Shown piece by piece: positions 1-6,455 of a stretch of 6,843 nucleotides of DNA (its first letter is position 1; each line of letters opens with the position of its first letter). The translations under genes and the position numbers were made by a program. This DNA is from Campylobacterota bacterium (GTDB taxonomy: Bacteria; Campylobacterota; Campylobacteria; Campylobacterales; Sulfurovaceae): positions 1 to 6,843 of the forward strand of contig QMKT01000104.1 of NCBI GenBank assembly GCA_003646505.1, in the 5' to 3' direction. The notes beneath the pieces are model-generated. The model was not told the origin of the DNA. It did no database searches and saw only the letters and a program-made list of their open reading frames with translations.

Positions 1-75
1 AAACTCAAAGATATGCTTTTAGCAGGAGAAACCTCTTATGAAGAAGCCATACGTGTCGGACTTATGGATGGCTAA
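1..75 (+). CDS. C-terminal end of a probable type II secretion / type IV pilus assembly ATPase (GspE/PilB-like), truncated by the window edge
   Basis: Only the last 24 residues and the TAA stop (73-75) are present. The visible peptide contains AGETSYEEAIRVG, which resembles the short helix that ends GspE/PilB-type ATPases, where a GxTSxxEAxRV-like pattern follows the ATPase core. These cytoplasmic hexameric ATPases power assembly of pilin or pseudopilin fibres at the inner membrane. The context fits: the next gene begins 5 bases downstream and encodes a prepilin-type N-terminus, so the two are probably cotranscribed and translationally coupled. No Walker motif or other diagnostic residue lies inside the window, so the assignment rests on a short tail plus the neighbour. 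Any other protein with a similar C-terminal helix remains possible. Confidence 0.5.
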   Translation, partial: KLKDMLLAGETSYEEAIRVGLMDG

Positions 76-80
76 AGTAA

Positions 81-704
81 ATGGCTAATCGTAAAGCATT
101 TACCCTTATTGAAGTCCTCATCTCCATAGCCCTTATGGGGATAGTCATCGTGGCCCTTTTTTCTTCTGTAGATCTGCTTCAAAACTCCAATGAACATCTT
201 CTAAAATATGTAAAAAAATCAAAAAAGGTTACGAAAGCCACAAAAACACTCTATTCTGATATTATCAGTTCTGACGGTAATATCAGTATTAAAAAAGATG
301 AATTTAGCAGGGTTTGCATGGAAGAGACTAGAAACTCGCTCTATGCTTTACCTTCGGCAAAAGTATGCTGGGTGGTGCTCAAAAAAGATAAGACGCTTGC
401 ACGTGTGGAAGGGAATAATTATCGTTTACCCTTACGAGTAGATGATCGTGTTGAAGTAGATCTCATTATGAAAGAGGTATCACTGTTTGATGTTTATCAT
501 GAAAAAGATAAAGTTTTAGTAGTGCTTCAGCAAGAAGGAAAAGAGCCCATTACCTTTATGGTGCAAGGGGTGAGTAAGCCAGAAAAAAAGAAAAAACCCG
601 TCAAGAAACCAGTAGTGGCACCTTCTAGAACTTCAGGCGCAGGAACGCCTCCTCCTTCATCAACCCCTTCAACACCAACTGCTCCTGCTCTCCCCAAAGA
701 ATAA
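81..704 (+). CDS. Prepilin-type (pseudopilin-like) protein with a Lys/Pro/Ser/Thr-rich C-terminal tail
   Basis: This 207-residue protein starts MANRKA followed by FTLIEVLISIALMG, a class III (prepilin peptidase) signal. Cleavage would fall between Ala6 and Phe7, with the conserved Glu at mature position 5 (Glu11) and a hydrophobic helix to about residue 30. It would therefore be an inner-membrane or periplasmic pseudopilin of a type II secretion or type IV pilus-like machine. The position before the cut is Ala rather than the usual Gly. Residues 31-165 form a small globular domain with two cysteines (Cys79, Cys96) that could form a disulfide. From about residue 166 the tail is low complexity: a Lys/Pro segment and then a Pro/Ser/Thr/Ala segment. 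The size and shape resemble GspJ/PilW-type minor pseudopilins, but I cannot name the subtype. The Shine-Dalgarno is weak and the gap to the upstream stop is 5 bases, suggesting reinitiation from the ATPase gene. Confidence 0.85.
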   Translation: MANRKAFTLIEVLISIALMGIVIVALFSSVDLLQNSNEHLLKYVKKSKKVTKATKTLYSDIISSDGNISIKKDEFSRVCMEETRNSLYALPSAKVCWVVLKKDKTLARVEGNNYRLPLRVDDRVEVDLIMKEVSLFDVYHEKDKVLVVLQQEGKEPITFMVQGVSKPEKKKKPVKKPVVAPSRTSGAGTPPPSSTPSTPTAPALPKE

Positions 705-734
705 AAAATGAACAGAGTCTAAATCTATTTTCGC

Positions 735-740
735 TACAAT
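735..740 (+). promoter_or_regulatory. Probable sigma70 -10 box (TACAAT) for the HerA-like gene
   Basis: TACAAT follows a T-rich stretch (TATTTTCGC), the usual look of Campylobacterota vegetative promoters, which often lack a -35. Initiation would be expected near 747. That leaves a leader of about 29 bases holding the Shine-Dalgarno of the downstream gene, and it would exclude a start at the in-frame TTG at 743. Confidence 0.55.
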
Positions 741-763
741 AATTGATAGTTATTTTTAATATG

Positions 764-768
764 AAGGA
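764..768 (+). promoter_or_regulatory. Ribosome binding site that fixes the start of the HerA-like gene
   Basis: AAGGA lies 7 bases before the ATG at 776, an ideal spacing. The in-frame alternatives at 743 (TTG) and 761 (ATG) have no comparable site upstream, and the 761 ATG sits directly in front of this motif. Confidence 0.7.
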
Positions 769-775
769 TACAGTA

Positions 776-3100
776 ATGCAAGACGTGTATGAAAAGCTAG
801 GGTTGTTTTACCTGGGTAAAGATATCGATAAGCAAAGTATGGAAGCCACTGAAGCGCTTACCTTATTAAAAAATAAAAACTTCACAACACATGCTGCGAT
901 TATCGGGATGACAGGTTCGGGGAAAACAGGACTTGGTGTGAGTATTATTGAAGAAGCAGCTATTGATAACATACCTTCTATTGTTATAGATCCTAAAGGT
1001 GACATGGGTGATCTGTGTTTAACGGATCCCACATTTTCTGCTAAATCTTTTGAACCATGGGTAAAAGATGAAGCCAAAGAGGGTAATGTGCCAGCGTATG
1101 CTAAAAAAATAGCACTCATGTGGAAAGAAGGGATTGAAAGTTTTGGACAAGATATTAATCGTGTAGAAAAATTCCATACGGTAAAAAAGACTATTTACAC
1201 TCCAGGATCTTCCGCAGGTGTGGCGATTAACATTATGTCTTCACTGGAGACACCTCCTTCTCAGATAATGGAAGATAGTGATACTTTTTCTTCTTATCTA
1301 AAGAGTACTACAAGCTCATTACTCTCCCTAATCGGTATTAATGCAGACCCTTTAGATTCAAAAGAGTATATTCTTTTAGCGCAGATCATTACAAAATCAT
1401 GGCTCTCAAAAGAAGATCTCACTATTGAAAGTATCATAGGGAAAATCATCAATCCTTCTTTCTCTAAGATTGGAGTACTGCCTTTAGATACTTTTTACCC
1501 TCAAGATGCACGTTTTAAACTGGCTACCAAATTTAACTCCCTTCTTGCAAGTCCAAGTTTTTCTCTTTGGTTGAAAGGGGATAATCTAGATATACAAAAA
1601 TTACTTTATGATGAAAAAGGTAAAGCAAAAGTAGCTATTTTTTCTATCTCTCATTTGAATGATGAGGAACGTATGTTCTTTGTCACACTCCTACTCAATA
1701 AATACATTGCATGGATGCGCCGACAAAGCGGGACATCTACACTTAAAACACTACTGTATATGGATGAAATATTTGGCTTCTTCCCTCCGACCAAAAATCC
1801 ACCAAGTAAAGAGCCTATGCTCTTGCTTTTAAAACAGGCACGTGCGTTTGGTGTAGGGGTGATACTGAGTACACAAAACCCTATAGACCTTGACTATAAA
1901 GGTTTGTCTAACATTGGTACATGGTTTATAGGAAGGCTGCAAACCACACAAGATATCAATAGGGTGATTGACGGATTAGGGGGAAAGATAGGATCAAATT
2001 TTGATAAAAGTGAAATTAGACAACTTTTATCCAATCTTCAAAAAAGGACATTCTTTCTAAAGAGTGCACATTTAGAGGATATACGTCTCTTTACGACAAG
2101 ATGGGTTCTATCTTATCTGAAAGGACCACTCAAAAAAGCAGAAATATCTACACTTATGGAGAGACAAAAAGAGAAACAAAATATACAAGAAGAGAGCATA
2201 GATACCATTATACGAAAAGGTGAAGCACTGGGGAGTATTCAGCATATTGATGACTCAATACCTCAATATTATGAACCAGATATCATGGAGAAAAATATCT
2301 TTTCTCCTACTCTTTGTGCCAAATCAACTATACATTTCTACAGTCAGCGCAGAGGGATAGACGAAGAACGAATATCCCTTCTTTCTTTTCCTTTGGAAGG
2401 AGATGAACAAGGAATCTCTTGGGATGAGGCAAGAGAAGAAGGTGATTTTACAAATTTACCGCATTCTCCGCCAAAAAATGCAAAATTCCATACGCTGCCT
2501 AAAGTCATCCTAGAAGATAAAGGACTTAAAAAAGCCATTAGAGAGCTTAAAGAAATGTTATATCAGGAAGAGAATTTAGAATTATTTCGTTGCGCTTCTC
2601 CCAAAATGGAGTCTAAAGTTTCAGAGTCCAATGCAGATTTTGTAGTTAGAGTACAAGATAGTCTTAATGATAAGAAAGAACAGCAGATCGAAAAACTCCA
2701 AACACGTTATGCAAGCAAAGAGAAAACACTGGTAAACAGACTTGTCCGAGCCAAAGAGCGTATAGCCAAAGAATCATCAGACTCTACCTCTTCCATGATA
2801 GAAGCTGGGATCGCAGTGTTAGGAGCACTATTTGGACGTACCAGCCCTACTAAGATAGGGCGTGCGGTGAACAAAGGCAGTAAGATACTTAAAGAGCGTG
2901 GCGAGATGAGTAGAGCAGAAGAACGCTTAGCAGAGGTTCAAACTGATATTGAAACATTAGAGTATGAATTGGAAGATAAAATAGATGCATTGCATGAAAA
3001 ATTTAATGTCGATAATTGTGAAATAGAAAGTTTTAAAATCAAACCGCGTAAGACCGATATCGATGTGGAGATTTGTGCGATTGTTTGGAGAGCGACATAA
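776..3100 (+). CDS. HerA/DUF87-type P-loop ATPase with C-terminal coiled coil (conserved, uncharacterised)
   Basis: The protein has 774 residues from the ATG at 776; the frame is open back to a TTG at 743. The Walker A motif GMTGSGKT is at residues 44-51, followed by IDPKGD at 71-76, a sensor-like signature of HerA/FtsK-superfamily ATPases. Walker B is LLYMDE at 326-331, continuing FGFFPP, then STQNP at 365-369 and a conserved-looking GRLQTTQD stretch whose Arg387 could act as an arginine finger. After about residue 450 the sequence is charged and variable. Residues 620-740 are largely predicted coiled coil, interrupted by a small hydrophobic, glycine-containing segment near 675-690. I recognise the pattern as a widespread family annotated only as ATP-binding or DUF87 proteins. 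HerA relatives are hexameric DNA translocases, so a DNA-pumping or DNA-processing role is plausible but unproven. No HerA partner nuclease (NurA) and no defence gene adjoins it; the neighbours are a pseudopilin and pyrE. Confidence 0.85.
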   Translation: MQDVYEKLGLFYLGKDIDKQSMEATEALTLLKNKNFTTHAAIIGMTGSGKTGLGVSIIEEAAIDNIPSIVIDPKGDMGDLCLTDPTFSAKSFEPWVKDEAKEGNVPAYAKKIALMWKEGIESFGQDINRVEKFHTVKKTIYTPGSSAGVAINIMSSLETPPSQIMEDSDTFSSYLKSTTSSLLSLIGINADPLDSKEYILLAQIITKSWLSKEDLTIESIIGKIINPSFSKIGVLPLDTFYPQDARFKLATKFNSLLASPSFSLWLKGDNLDIQKLLYDEKGKAKVAIFSISHLNDEERMFFVTLLLNKYIAWMRRQSGTSTLKTLLYMDEIFGFFPPTKNPPSKEPMLLLLKQARAFGVGVILSTQNPIDLDYKGLSNIGTWFIGRLQTTQDINRVIDGLGGKIGSNFDKSEIRQLLSNLQKRTFFLKSAHLEDIRLFTTRWVLSYLKGPLKKAEISTLMERQKEKQNIQEESIDTIIRKGEALGSIQHIDDSIPQYYEPDIMEKNIFSPTLCAKSTIHFYSQRRGIDEERISLLSFPLEGDEQGISWDEAREEGDFTNLPHSPPKNAKFHTLPKVILEDKGLKKAIRELKEMLYQEENLELFRCASPKMESKVSESNADFVVRVQDSLNDKKEQQIEKLQTRYASKEKTLVNRLVRAKERIAKESSDSTSSMIEAGIAVLGALFGRTSPTKIGRAVNKGSKILKERGEMSRAEERLAEVQTDIETLEYELEDKIDALHEKFNVDNCEIESFKIKPRKTDIDVEICAIVWRAT

Positions 3101-3111
3101 AATAATGAAGA

Positions 3112-3136
3112 GCAAAAGGAGATACTCTCCTTTTGC
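3112..3136. terminator. Hairpin terminator shared by the convergent HerA-like gene and pyrE
   Basis: GCAAAAGGAGA (3112-3122) and TCTCCTTTTGC (3126-3136) are perfect 11-bp complements around a 3-base TAC loop, in the 47-bp gap between two converging genes. The 3' arm contains TTTT in the + direction. In the minus direction the hairpin is followed by a moderately T-rich tail. The arrangement fits a bidirectional terminator. Confidence 0.75.
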
Positions 3137-3147
3137 CAAAAAGTAAT

Positions 3148-3753
3148 TTAACCTTTACTCCCAGGTTTGATAGCTGTGCTACCCTCTTTACACATGGGAC
3201 ACGCATCGGGAGTGAACATTTCAAAGGTAAAGTCATCCAATGCAAACAAGGGAACATTGTCCGGTAAAGCACATTCGGCTTTTGCTGTATCATTCCCCCC
3301 AATACGCTTACAAAAACCTCTGTTAGCCAGTGATGCAAATGCAACCACTTCCCCACCTAATGCCTCAATCGCCTGAGCCGCTTTTAATGCAGAGCCACCG
3401 GTGGTAATGATGTCTTCACAAATGATGATCTTCTCACCTTGTGCCACTTCAAACCCACGACGAAGTTCCATCCCACCTTCTTTTTTCTCTACAAAGATAG
3501 AACGAACATTTAAAGAACGGGCAAGCTCATATCCTGCAAGTACACCACCAAGAGCAGGGGCACATACCGTATCTACTTCAATACCGGCATCTTTGATCAT
3601 AGAAGCCAGTGCATCGGTAAGAAGAGAAGCTTTTTTAGGGTTTTCAAGTACTTTGGCACTTTGAAGATATCGGTTGGAGTGGTTACCGCTGGCTAAGAGA
3701 AAATGACCTTCAAGGAGGGCATTTGCATCTTTGTATGCTTGTTCAACATTCAC
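3148..3753 (-). CDS. pyrE: Orotate phosphoribosyltransferase
   Basis: PyrE joins orotate to PRPP to give orotidine monophosphate, the fifth step of de novo pyrimidine synthesis, in the cytoplasm. The 201-residue protein has the PRPP-binding signature [14 protein letters not shown] at 109-122 with the acidic pair Glu113-Asp114. It also has a flexible-loop-like [14 protein letters not shown] segment at 88-101 with Lys90/Lys91 and Arg98/Arg99. The C-terminus, with CPMC at 185-188 and an IKPGSKG end, is the form I associate with the Thermus-type PyrE family rather than the E. coli type. The start codon is GTG (3753-3751). An AAAGG in the last codons of frr sits 7 bases upstream, and only 2 bases separate the frr stop from this start, so translation is probably coupled to frr. 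The linkage of secG, frr and pyrE is also known from Helicobacter. Confidence 0.96.
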   Translation of the reverse strand: MNVEQAYKDANALLEGHFLLASGNHSNRYLQSAKVLENPKKASLLTDALASMIKDAGIEVDTVCAPALGGVLAGYELARSLNVRSIFVEKKEGGMELRRGFEVAQGEKIIICEDIITTGGSALKAAQAIEALGGEVVAFASLANRGFCKRIGGNDTAKAECALPDNVPLFALDDFTFEMFTPDACPMCKEGSTAIKPGSKG

Positions 3754-3755
3754 GG

Positions 3756-4313
3756 TTATACCTTTAATATATCAGCTTCTTTAGTTTTAAAAGCTTCTTC
3801 TATTTTAGCAATATGTTCATCCGTTATTTTTTGGATCTGATCTTGGGCTTTTTTAGAGTCATCTTCACCGACCTCTTTGTCTTTTTCAAGCTTTTTGATC
3901 TGGTCATTACCATCTTTTCTCATATTCCTGATAGAAATTTTTGCATGTTCAACCATTCCCTTTGCCTGTTTAACGATCTGTTGTCTTTGATCAGATGTCA
4001 TTGGAGGGAAAAAGAGTTTAATGAAGTCGCCATCATTATTTGGGTTGACGCCAATATTTGCTTCCTGGATGGCTTTTTCAATCACAGGCAGAAGTGTTTT
4101 CTCCCAAGGTGTAATGCTGATCGTTGTTGCATCGGTAGCAATGACATTTCCTACCTGGGTCAAAGCAGTCATTGTACCATAATAGTCTACTTTGATATTG
4201 TCTACAATTCCTGTTGTGACTTTTCCTGTTCTTAGTGATGCAAAGTCTCTTTTTAGAGCATCAATACCCTTGTCCATATTTTCGCCGGTGTGTTCAAAAA
4301 TTTCATTTACCAT
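3756..4313 (-). CDS. frr: Ribosome recycling factor
   Basis: RRF works with EF-G to split post-termination ribosomes and release mRNA and tRNA; it is normally essential. The 185-residue length is standard for the family. The N-terminal helix contains LRTGKV (27-32). The hinge and beta domain include [11 protein letters not shown] (37-47) and the [17 protein letters not shown] stretch at 90-106. The long third helix carries [10 protein letters not shown] at 128-137, with the conserved arginines Arg129 and Arg132 that contact the 23S rRNA in characterised homologues. The start is well supported by AAGGAG (4325-4320) 6 bases before the ATG. It is the first gene of a two-gene unit with pyrE, and a promoter-like TAAAAT lies 38-43 bases upstream of the start codon. 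Confidence 0.97.
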   Translation of the reverse strand: MVNEIFEHTGENMDKGIDALKRDFASLRTGKVTTGIVDNIKVDYYGTMTALTQVGNVIATDATTISITPWEKTLLPVIEKAIQEANIGVNPNNDGDFIKLFFPPMTSDQRQQIVKQAKGMVEHAKISIRNMRKDGNDQIKKLEKDKEVGEDDSKKAQDQIQKITDEHIAKIEEAFKTKEADILKV

Positions 4314-4350
4314 AACATTCTCCTTGGAATTAACTCAATTATTTAGGGAA

Positions 4351-4356
4351 ATTTTA
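4351..4356 (-). promoter_or_regulatory. Possible -10 box (TAAAAT) for frr-pyrE
   Basis: On the minus strand TAAAAT follows AAAAAAGGG, a purine-rich context, with no -35 match. Initiation near 4344 would give a leader of about 31 bases to the frr ATG. It would let frr-pyrE be transcribed independently of secG, from which it is separated by a hairpin. The call rests on one hexamer. Confidence 0.4.
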
Positions 4357-4447
4357 CCCTTTTTTACCTTGTTGTTAGCCCAATAATTAAATACCTAAAC
4401 TTTTGAAAGGATGAGAGAAGGTAAGATGTGAGTGAGTAGGAAGAAGA

Positions 4448-4473
4448 TATTAAGAAGGAAGACCTTCTTAATA
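4448..4473 (-). terminator. Hairpin terminator downstream of secG
   Basis: TATTAAGAAGG (4448-4458) and CCTTCTTAATA (4463-4473) form a perfect 11-bp stem around a 4-base loop, starting 5 bases past the secG stop. In the direction of secG transcription it is followed by a pyrimidine-rich but not pure T tail, so termination may be incomplete. The rest of the 165-bp secG-frr gap shows nothing beyond the frr promoter and RBS. Confidence 0.65.
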
Positions 4474-4478
4474 AATGA

Positions 4479-4829
4479 TTAGTTTTCGCTAGGAGCTGCA
4501 GGAGCAGTAGGCGCAGCAGGTGCAGAGCTCTCTGTTGTTACAGGTGCTGAAGGTACGGCCATATTATTGGCTGGTGTTATGCTGTCTGTCACTGAAGCAC
4601 TGTTCGATTCTGTATAGAGGTATCCTAAAACCAAAGTATTTACAATAAATGCAAATGCAAGCGTAAAAGTAAGTTTAGCAAGAAAACCGGTTGGGCCTTT
4701 AGCCCCAAATACGGATTCGTTACTTCCACTGTATGCGCCAAGACCTATGCTTGAACTTTTTTGTAAAAGTACTGCGATTGTGATTGCGATTGCAAGTACG
4801 ATTTGTACTATTAAAAGTGTTGATGTCAT
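4479..4829 (-). CDS. secG: SecG, protein-export translocase subunit, with a Pro/Ala-rich C-terminal tail
   Basis: SecG is the small non-essential subunit of the SecYEG channel; it assists SecA-driven export across the inner membrane. The 116-residue protein shows the family layout: a transmembrane helix at about 3-22, a cytoplasmic loop ending in the hallmark VFGAKGPTGFLAKLT segment (40-54), and a second helix at about 52-72. In the loop, LLQKSSSIGLGAYSG also matches the family. After residue 75 comes a roughly 40-residue low-complexity tail rich in Pro, Ala, Ser and Thr and lacking basic residues; by topology it would face the periplasm. Extended SecG tails are known in Helicobacter relatives. 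The SD is AGAGG (4839-4835), 5 bases before the ATG. It is transcribed away from bioC and lies upstream of frr-pyrE. Confidence 0.93.
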   Translation of the reverse strand: MTSTLLIVQIVLAIAITIAVLLQKSSSIGLGAYSGSNESVFGAKGPTGFLAKLTFTLAFAFIVNTLVLGYLYTESNSASVTDSITPANNMAVPSAPVTTESSAPAAPTAPAAPSEN

Positions 4830-4864
4830 CTATGCCTCTTTGTATGTTGAATAGCCCAATTAAA

Positions 4865-4895
4865 TTTGGGTATAATTTCGGCGATTATACCCAAA
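4865..4895. promoter_or_regulatory. Interlocked divergent promoters of secG and bioC within a 12-bp inverted repeat
   Basis: TTTGGGTATAAT (4865-4876) and ATTATACCCAAA (4884-4895) are perfect inverted repeats separated by TTCGGCG. The left arm carries a + strand TATAAT (4871-4876), giving a predicted bioC start near 4883. The right arm carries a minus-strand TATAAT (4889-4884), giving a predicted secG start near 4877. Each -10 box lies in the first transcribed bases of the other promoter, so two polymerases could not occupy them together. The repeat could also be a regulator operator. No -35 boxes are evident. Confidence 0.7.
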
Positions 4896-4947
4896 ATAGT
4901 TTGAAACAGTGATGAAGATAACAATTTCATGAAAAAGGAGAGAATCT

Positions 4948-5670
4948 ATGTCTAATGCTATTCAAGAGTTTTCTCGTTTTGCACATGAATATGACACCTA
5001 TAATGTAATTCAGGCAGCAGTTGCTAAATCACTGGTAAAACAATTGGACTCATCCTATTTTACGACACTCATAGATATGGGGTGTGGCAGTGGAGAAGTG
5101 TACAAAAATTTAGAGAAACAAGAGGTTTCTTTTGAACATTTTATTGCACTAGATTCTTCAAAAGAGATGTTGGCAATACATCCATCGGGTAAAAAGATTG
5201 AAAAAATATGTGCTGATTTCAATTTACCTCAAACCTTTGAGAGGCTTACTTTAGAAGAAGATAGCCTTCTTCTTTCTTCTTCCGCGCTTCAGTGGAGTAG
5301 AAACTTGGATTACACCTTATCTGAAATTTCAAAAAAAGTCTCTTCGGTACATTTTTCTATTTTTACCTCCAATACATTTAAAACATTACATCAAACAGCG
5401 AAAATTACTTCACCTATTTATAGTGCAGAAGTATTAAAGGATAGCATTGGGAAATATTATGAGGCTACTTTTGAATTAAGAGAGTATAAACTTCATTTTG
5501 AAACGGTAAGAGAAATGTTTAATTATATTAAAAAAAGCGGTGTAAGCGGAGGAGAACAGCAATTGAGCTATAAGCAGACAAAGCAACTGATGAAGCAATA
5601 TCCTTTAGATTATCTGGAATTTGAAGTATTGTTTGTTAGGGGGGTCTCTTTGGAGGCACGTTCTGTATAA
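4948..5670 (+). CDS. bioC: Malonyl-ACP O-methyltransferase (BioC-like SAM-dependent methyltransferase)
   Basis: BioC methylates the free carboxyl of malonyl-ACP so that fatty-acid synthesis enzymes can build the pimeloyl chain of biotin. The 240-residue protein begins with the BioC-type pattern FSRFAHEYDTYNVIQ (8-22). SAM-binding motif I is LIDMGCGSGE (41-50), and the acidic ALDSS at 67-71 would bind the ribose. A SSALQWS segment at 111-117 resembles the stretch after motif III in BioC, and IKKSGVSGG at 194-202 resembles the BioC C-terminal signature. The length is near the usual 250. AAGGAG (4935-4940) lies 7 bases before the ATG. It is a single gene here, with no other biotin gene nearby. 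As I recall, bioC also flanks secG in H. pylori. A generic methyltransferase is the alternative. Confidence 0.85.
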   Translation: MSNAIQEFSRFAHEYDTYNVIQAAVAKSLVKQLDSSYFTTLIDMGCGSGEVYKNLEKQEVSFEHFIALDSSKEMLAIHPSGKKIEKICADFNLPQTFERLTLEEDSLLLSSSALQWSRNLDYTLSEISKKVSSVHFSIFTSNTFKTLHQTAKITSPIYSAEVLKDSIGKYYEATFELREYKLHFETVREMFNYIKKSGVSGGEQQLSYKQTKQLMKQYPLDYLEFEVLFVRGVSLEARSV

Positions 5671-5681
5671 AAGCAGGTTAA

Positions 5682-5707
5682 GATCGGCATCATAAAGATG
5701 CTCGATC
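5682..5707. terminator. Weak hairpin between convergent bioC and the BI-1 gene
   Basis: GATCGGCATC (5682-5691) pairs with GATGC-T-CGATC (5697-5707) as a 10-bp stem with one bulged T and a 5-base ATAAA loop. It starts 12 bases past the bioC stop. No T-tract follows immediately on the + strand, so it would be an imperfect intrinsic terminator; the convergent arrangement is the main support. Confidence 0.45.
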
Positions 5708-5724
5708 CTCCACTGTATCAAATT

Positions 5725-6411
5725 TTAGTCATCCCCGCCAAAAATACCAAGAAGCTGAAGTAAAGCAGTAAACATATTAAGAAAATCTAAATATAAAGAT
5801 ACTGCTGCATCTACTGGCGAATCATAGGCACCATTTGCAATATTCTGTGTATCATAGATAGTAAAGAATGAAAACAAAAGTAAGATACCTGCTGTAATGA
5901 TCACATGCATCATTGGACTTTGTAATATAAATATATTTACAAGTGAGGCGATGATCACTACGATCAATGTAATGAAAAGTGGTTTACCCCAACTTGAGTA
6001 GTCAGTCTTAGAATTGATCGCAAAAAGACTTAAAGCACCAAAAAGTACAGAAGTCATTAGAAATGCATTTCCTATGACAGCTCCGTTACCTGCTCCAATA
6101 AGTGAAGCTAAAAGAGGTACCAGTGAGACACCTGTTAAAAAAGTGAAGAGGAAAAGCATTGCCAGATTAAGTCCTGCTTTACCTCTTGTCATACTAAGTC
6201 CAAAGAAAAGTACTAAAAGTTCAGCACCAAAGATGAACCACTTGTATTGCATGATCGTCTCTGCGTAAGGCATGGTGACATAAGCACCTGCAGCTGCAGC
6301 GATCATACTCGCAGCTAAAAGTTGGTAAGTCTGTTTCATAAAGCTAACAGAAGCACCTTCCTGAATGTGTTCAGCACCTGCTGACGTATAGTTTCTATCA
6401 TATAAAGCCAT
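5725..6411 (-). CDS. Bax inhibitor-1 (BI-1/YccA/YbhL) family integral membrane protein
   Basis: The 228-residue protein has a short hydrophilic N-terminus (1-25) followed by about seven hydrophobic helices at roughly 29-48, 56-73, 80-104, 108-131, 144-163, 167-186 and 200-224. Segments matching the family are the TGVSLVPLL region near 93-101, the FFTIYDTQNI segment at 182-191 and SLYLDFLNMF at 205-214. Asp187 and Asp209 fall where the pH-sensing aspartate pair of Bacillus YetJ lies. YetJ is a pH-regulated calcium leak channel; E. coli YccA interacts with the protease FtsH. Which role applies here cannot be told. The SD AAGGA (6421-6417) is 5 bases before the ATG. The gene lies downstream of a small lipoprotein gene on the same strand, and its own promoter is visible in the gap. 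Confidence 0.93.
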   Translation of the reverse strand: MALYDRNYTSAGAEHIQEGASVSFMKQTYQLLAASMIAAAAGAYVTMPYAETIMQYKWFIFGAELLVLFFGLSMTRGKAGLNLAMLFLFTFLTGVSLVPLLASLIGAGNGAVIGNAFLMTSVLFGALSLFAINSKTDYSSWGKPLFITLIVVIIASLVNIFILQSPMMHVIITAGILLLFSFFTIYDTQNIANGAYDSPVDAAVSLYLDFLNMFTALLQLLGIFGGDD

Positions 6412-6440
6412 GATAATCCTTCATTATTAATTTAATGCAA

Positions 6441-6446
6441 AGTATA
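6441..6446 (-). promoter_or_regulatory. Probable -10 box (TATACT) for the BI-1 family gene
   Basis: On the minus strand TATACT follows CTCTCTGCAC. Initiation near 6434 gives a leader of about 22 bases ending in the AAGGA ribosome binding site. There is no consensus -35; that region is occupied by a TTAATC direct repeat. Confidence 0.5.
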
Positions 6447-6455
6447 GTGCAGAGA

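Noticed and set aside
584..590. In-frame A AAA AAG slippery heptamer in the pseudopilin gene, with an SD-like AAGGGG 13 bases upstream; a -1 shift would end at the TAG at 626-628 and drop the Pro/Ser/Thr tail
   Set aside because: A second in-frame A AAA AAG occurs at 221-227 in the same gene, as expected in lysine-rich AT-rich coding DNA, and no strong stem-loop follows at the right distance. Programmed frameshifting is not supported.
808..1119. 103-codon open frame on the minus strand inside the HerA-like gene
   Set aside because: It overlaps the Walker A region of a clear gene on the other strand and has no recognisable product.
3039..3356. Open frames overlapping the end of the HerA-like gene and pyrE in other frames, including the + strand frames at 3167-3376 and 3401-3664
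   Set aside because: These are shadows of pyrE and the HerA-like gene; pyrE is fully explained by its motifs.
3813..4235. 140-codon open frame on the + strand opposite frr
   Set aside because: It is antisense to an unmistakable frr, its translation shows no domain, and no ribosome binding site supports it.
4326..4447. Possible small RNA or small protein in the secG-frr gap
   Set aside because: Apart from the frr RBS and a -10-like box, I see no start codon with an SD and no stable fold other than the secG hairpin.
6014..6268. 84-codon open frame on the + strand opposite the BI-1 gene
   Set aside because: It is antisense to a well-supported membrane protein and the translation is low-complexity basic sequence with no signal or domain.
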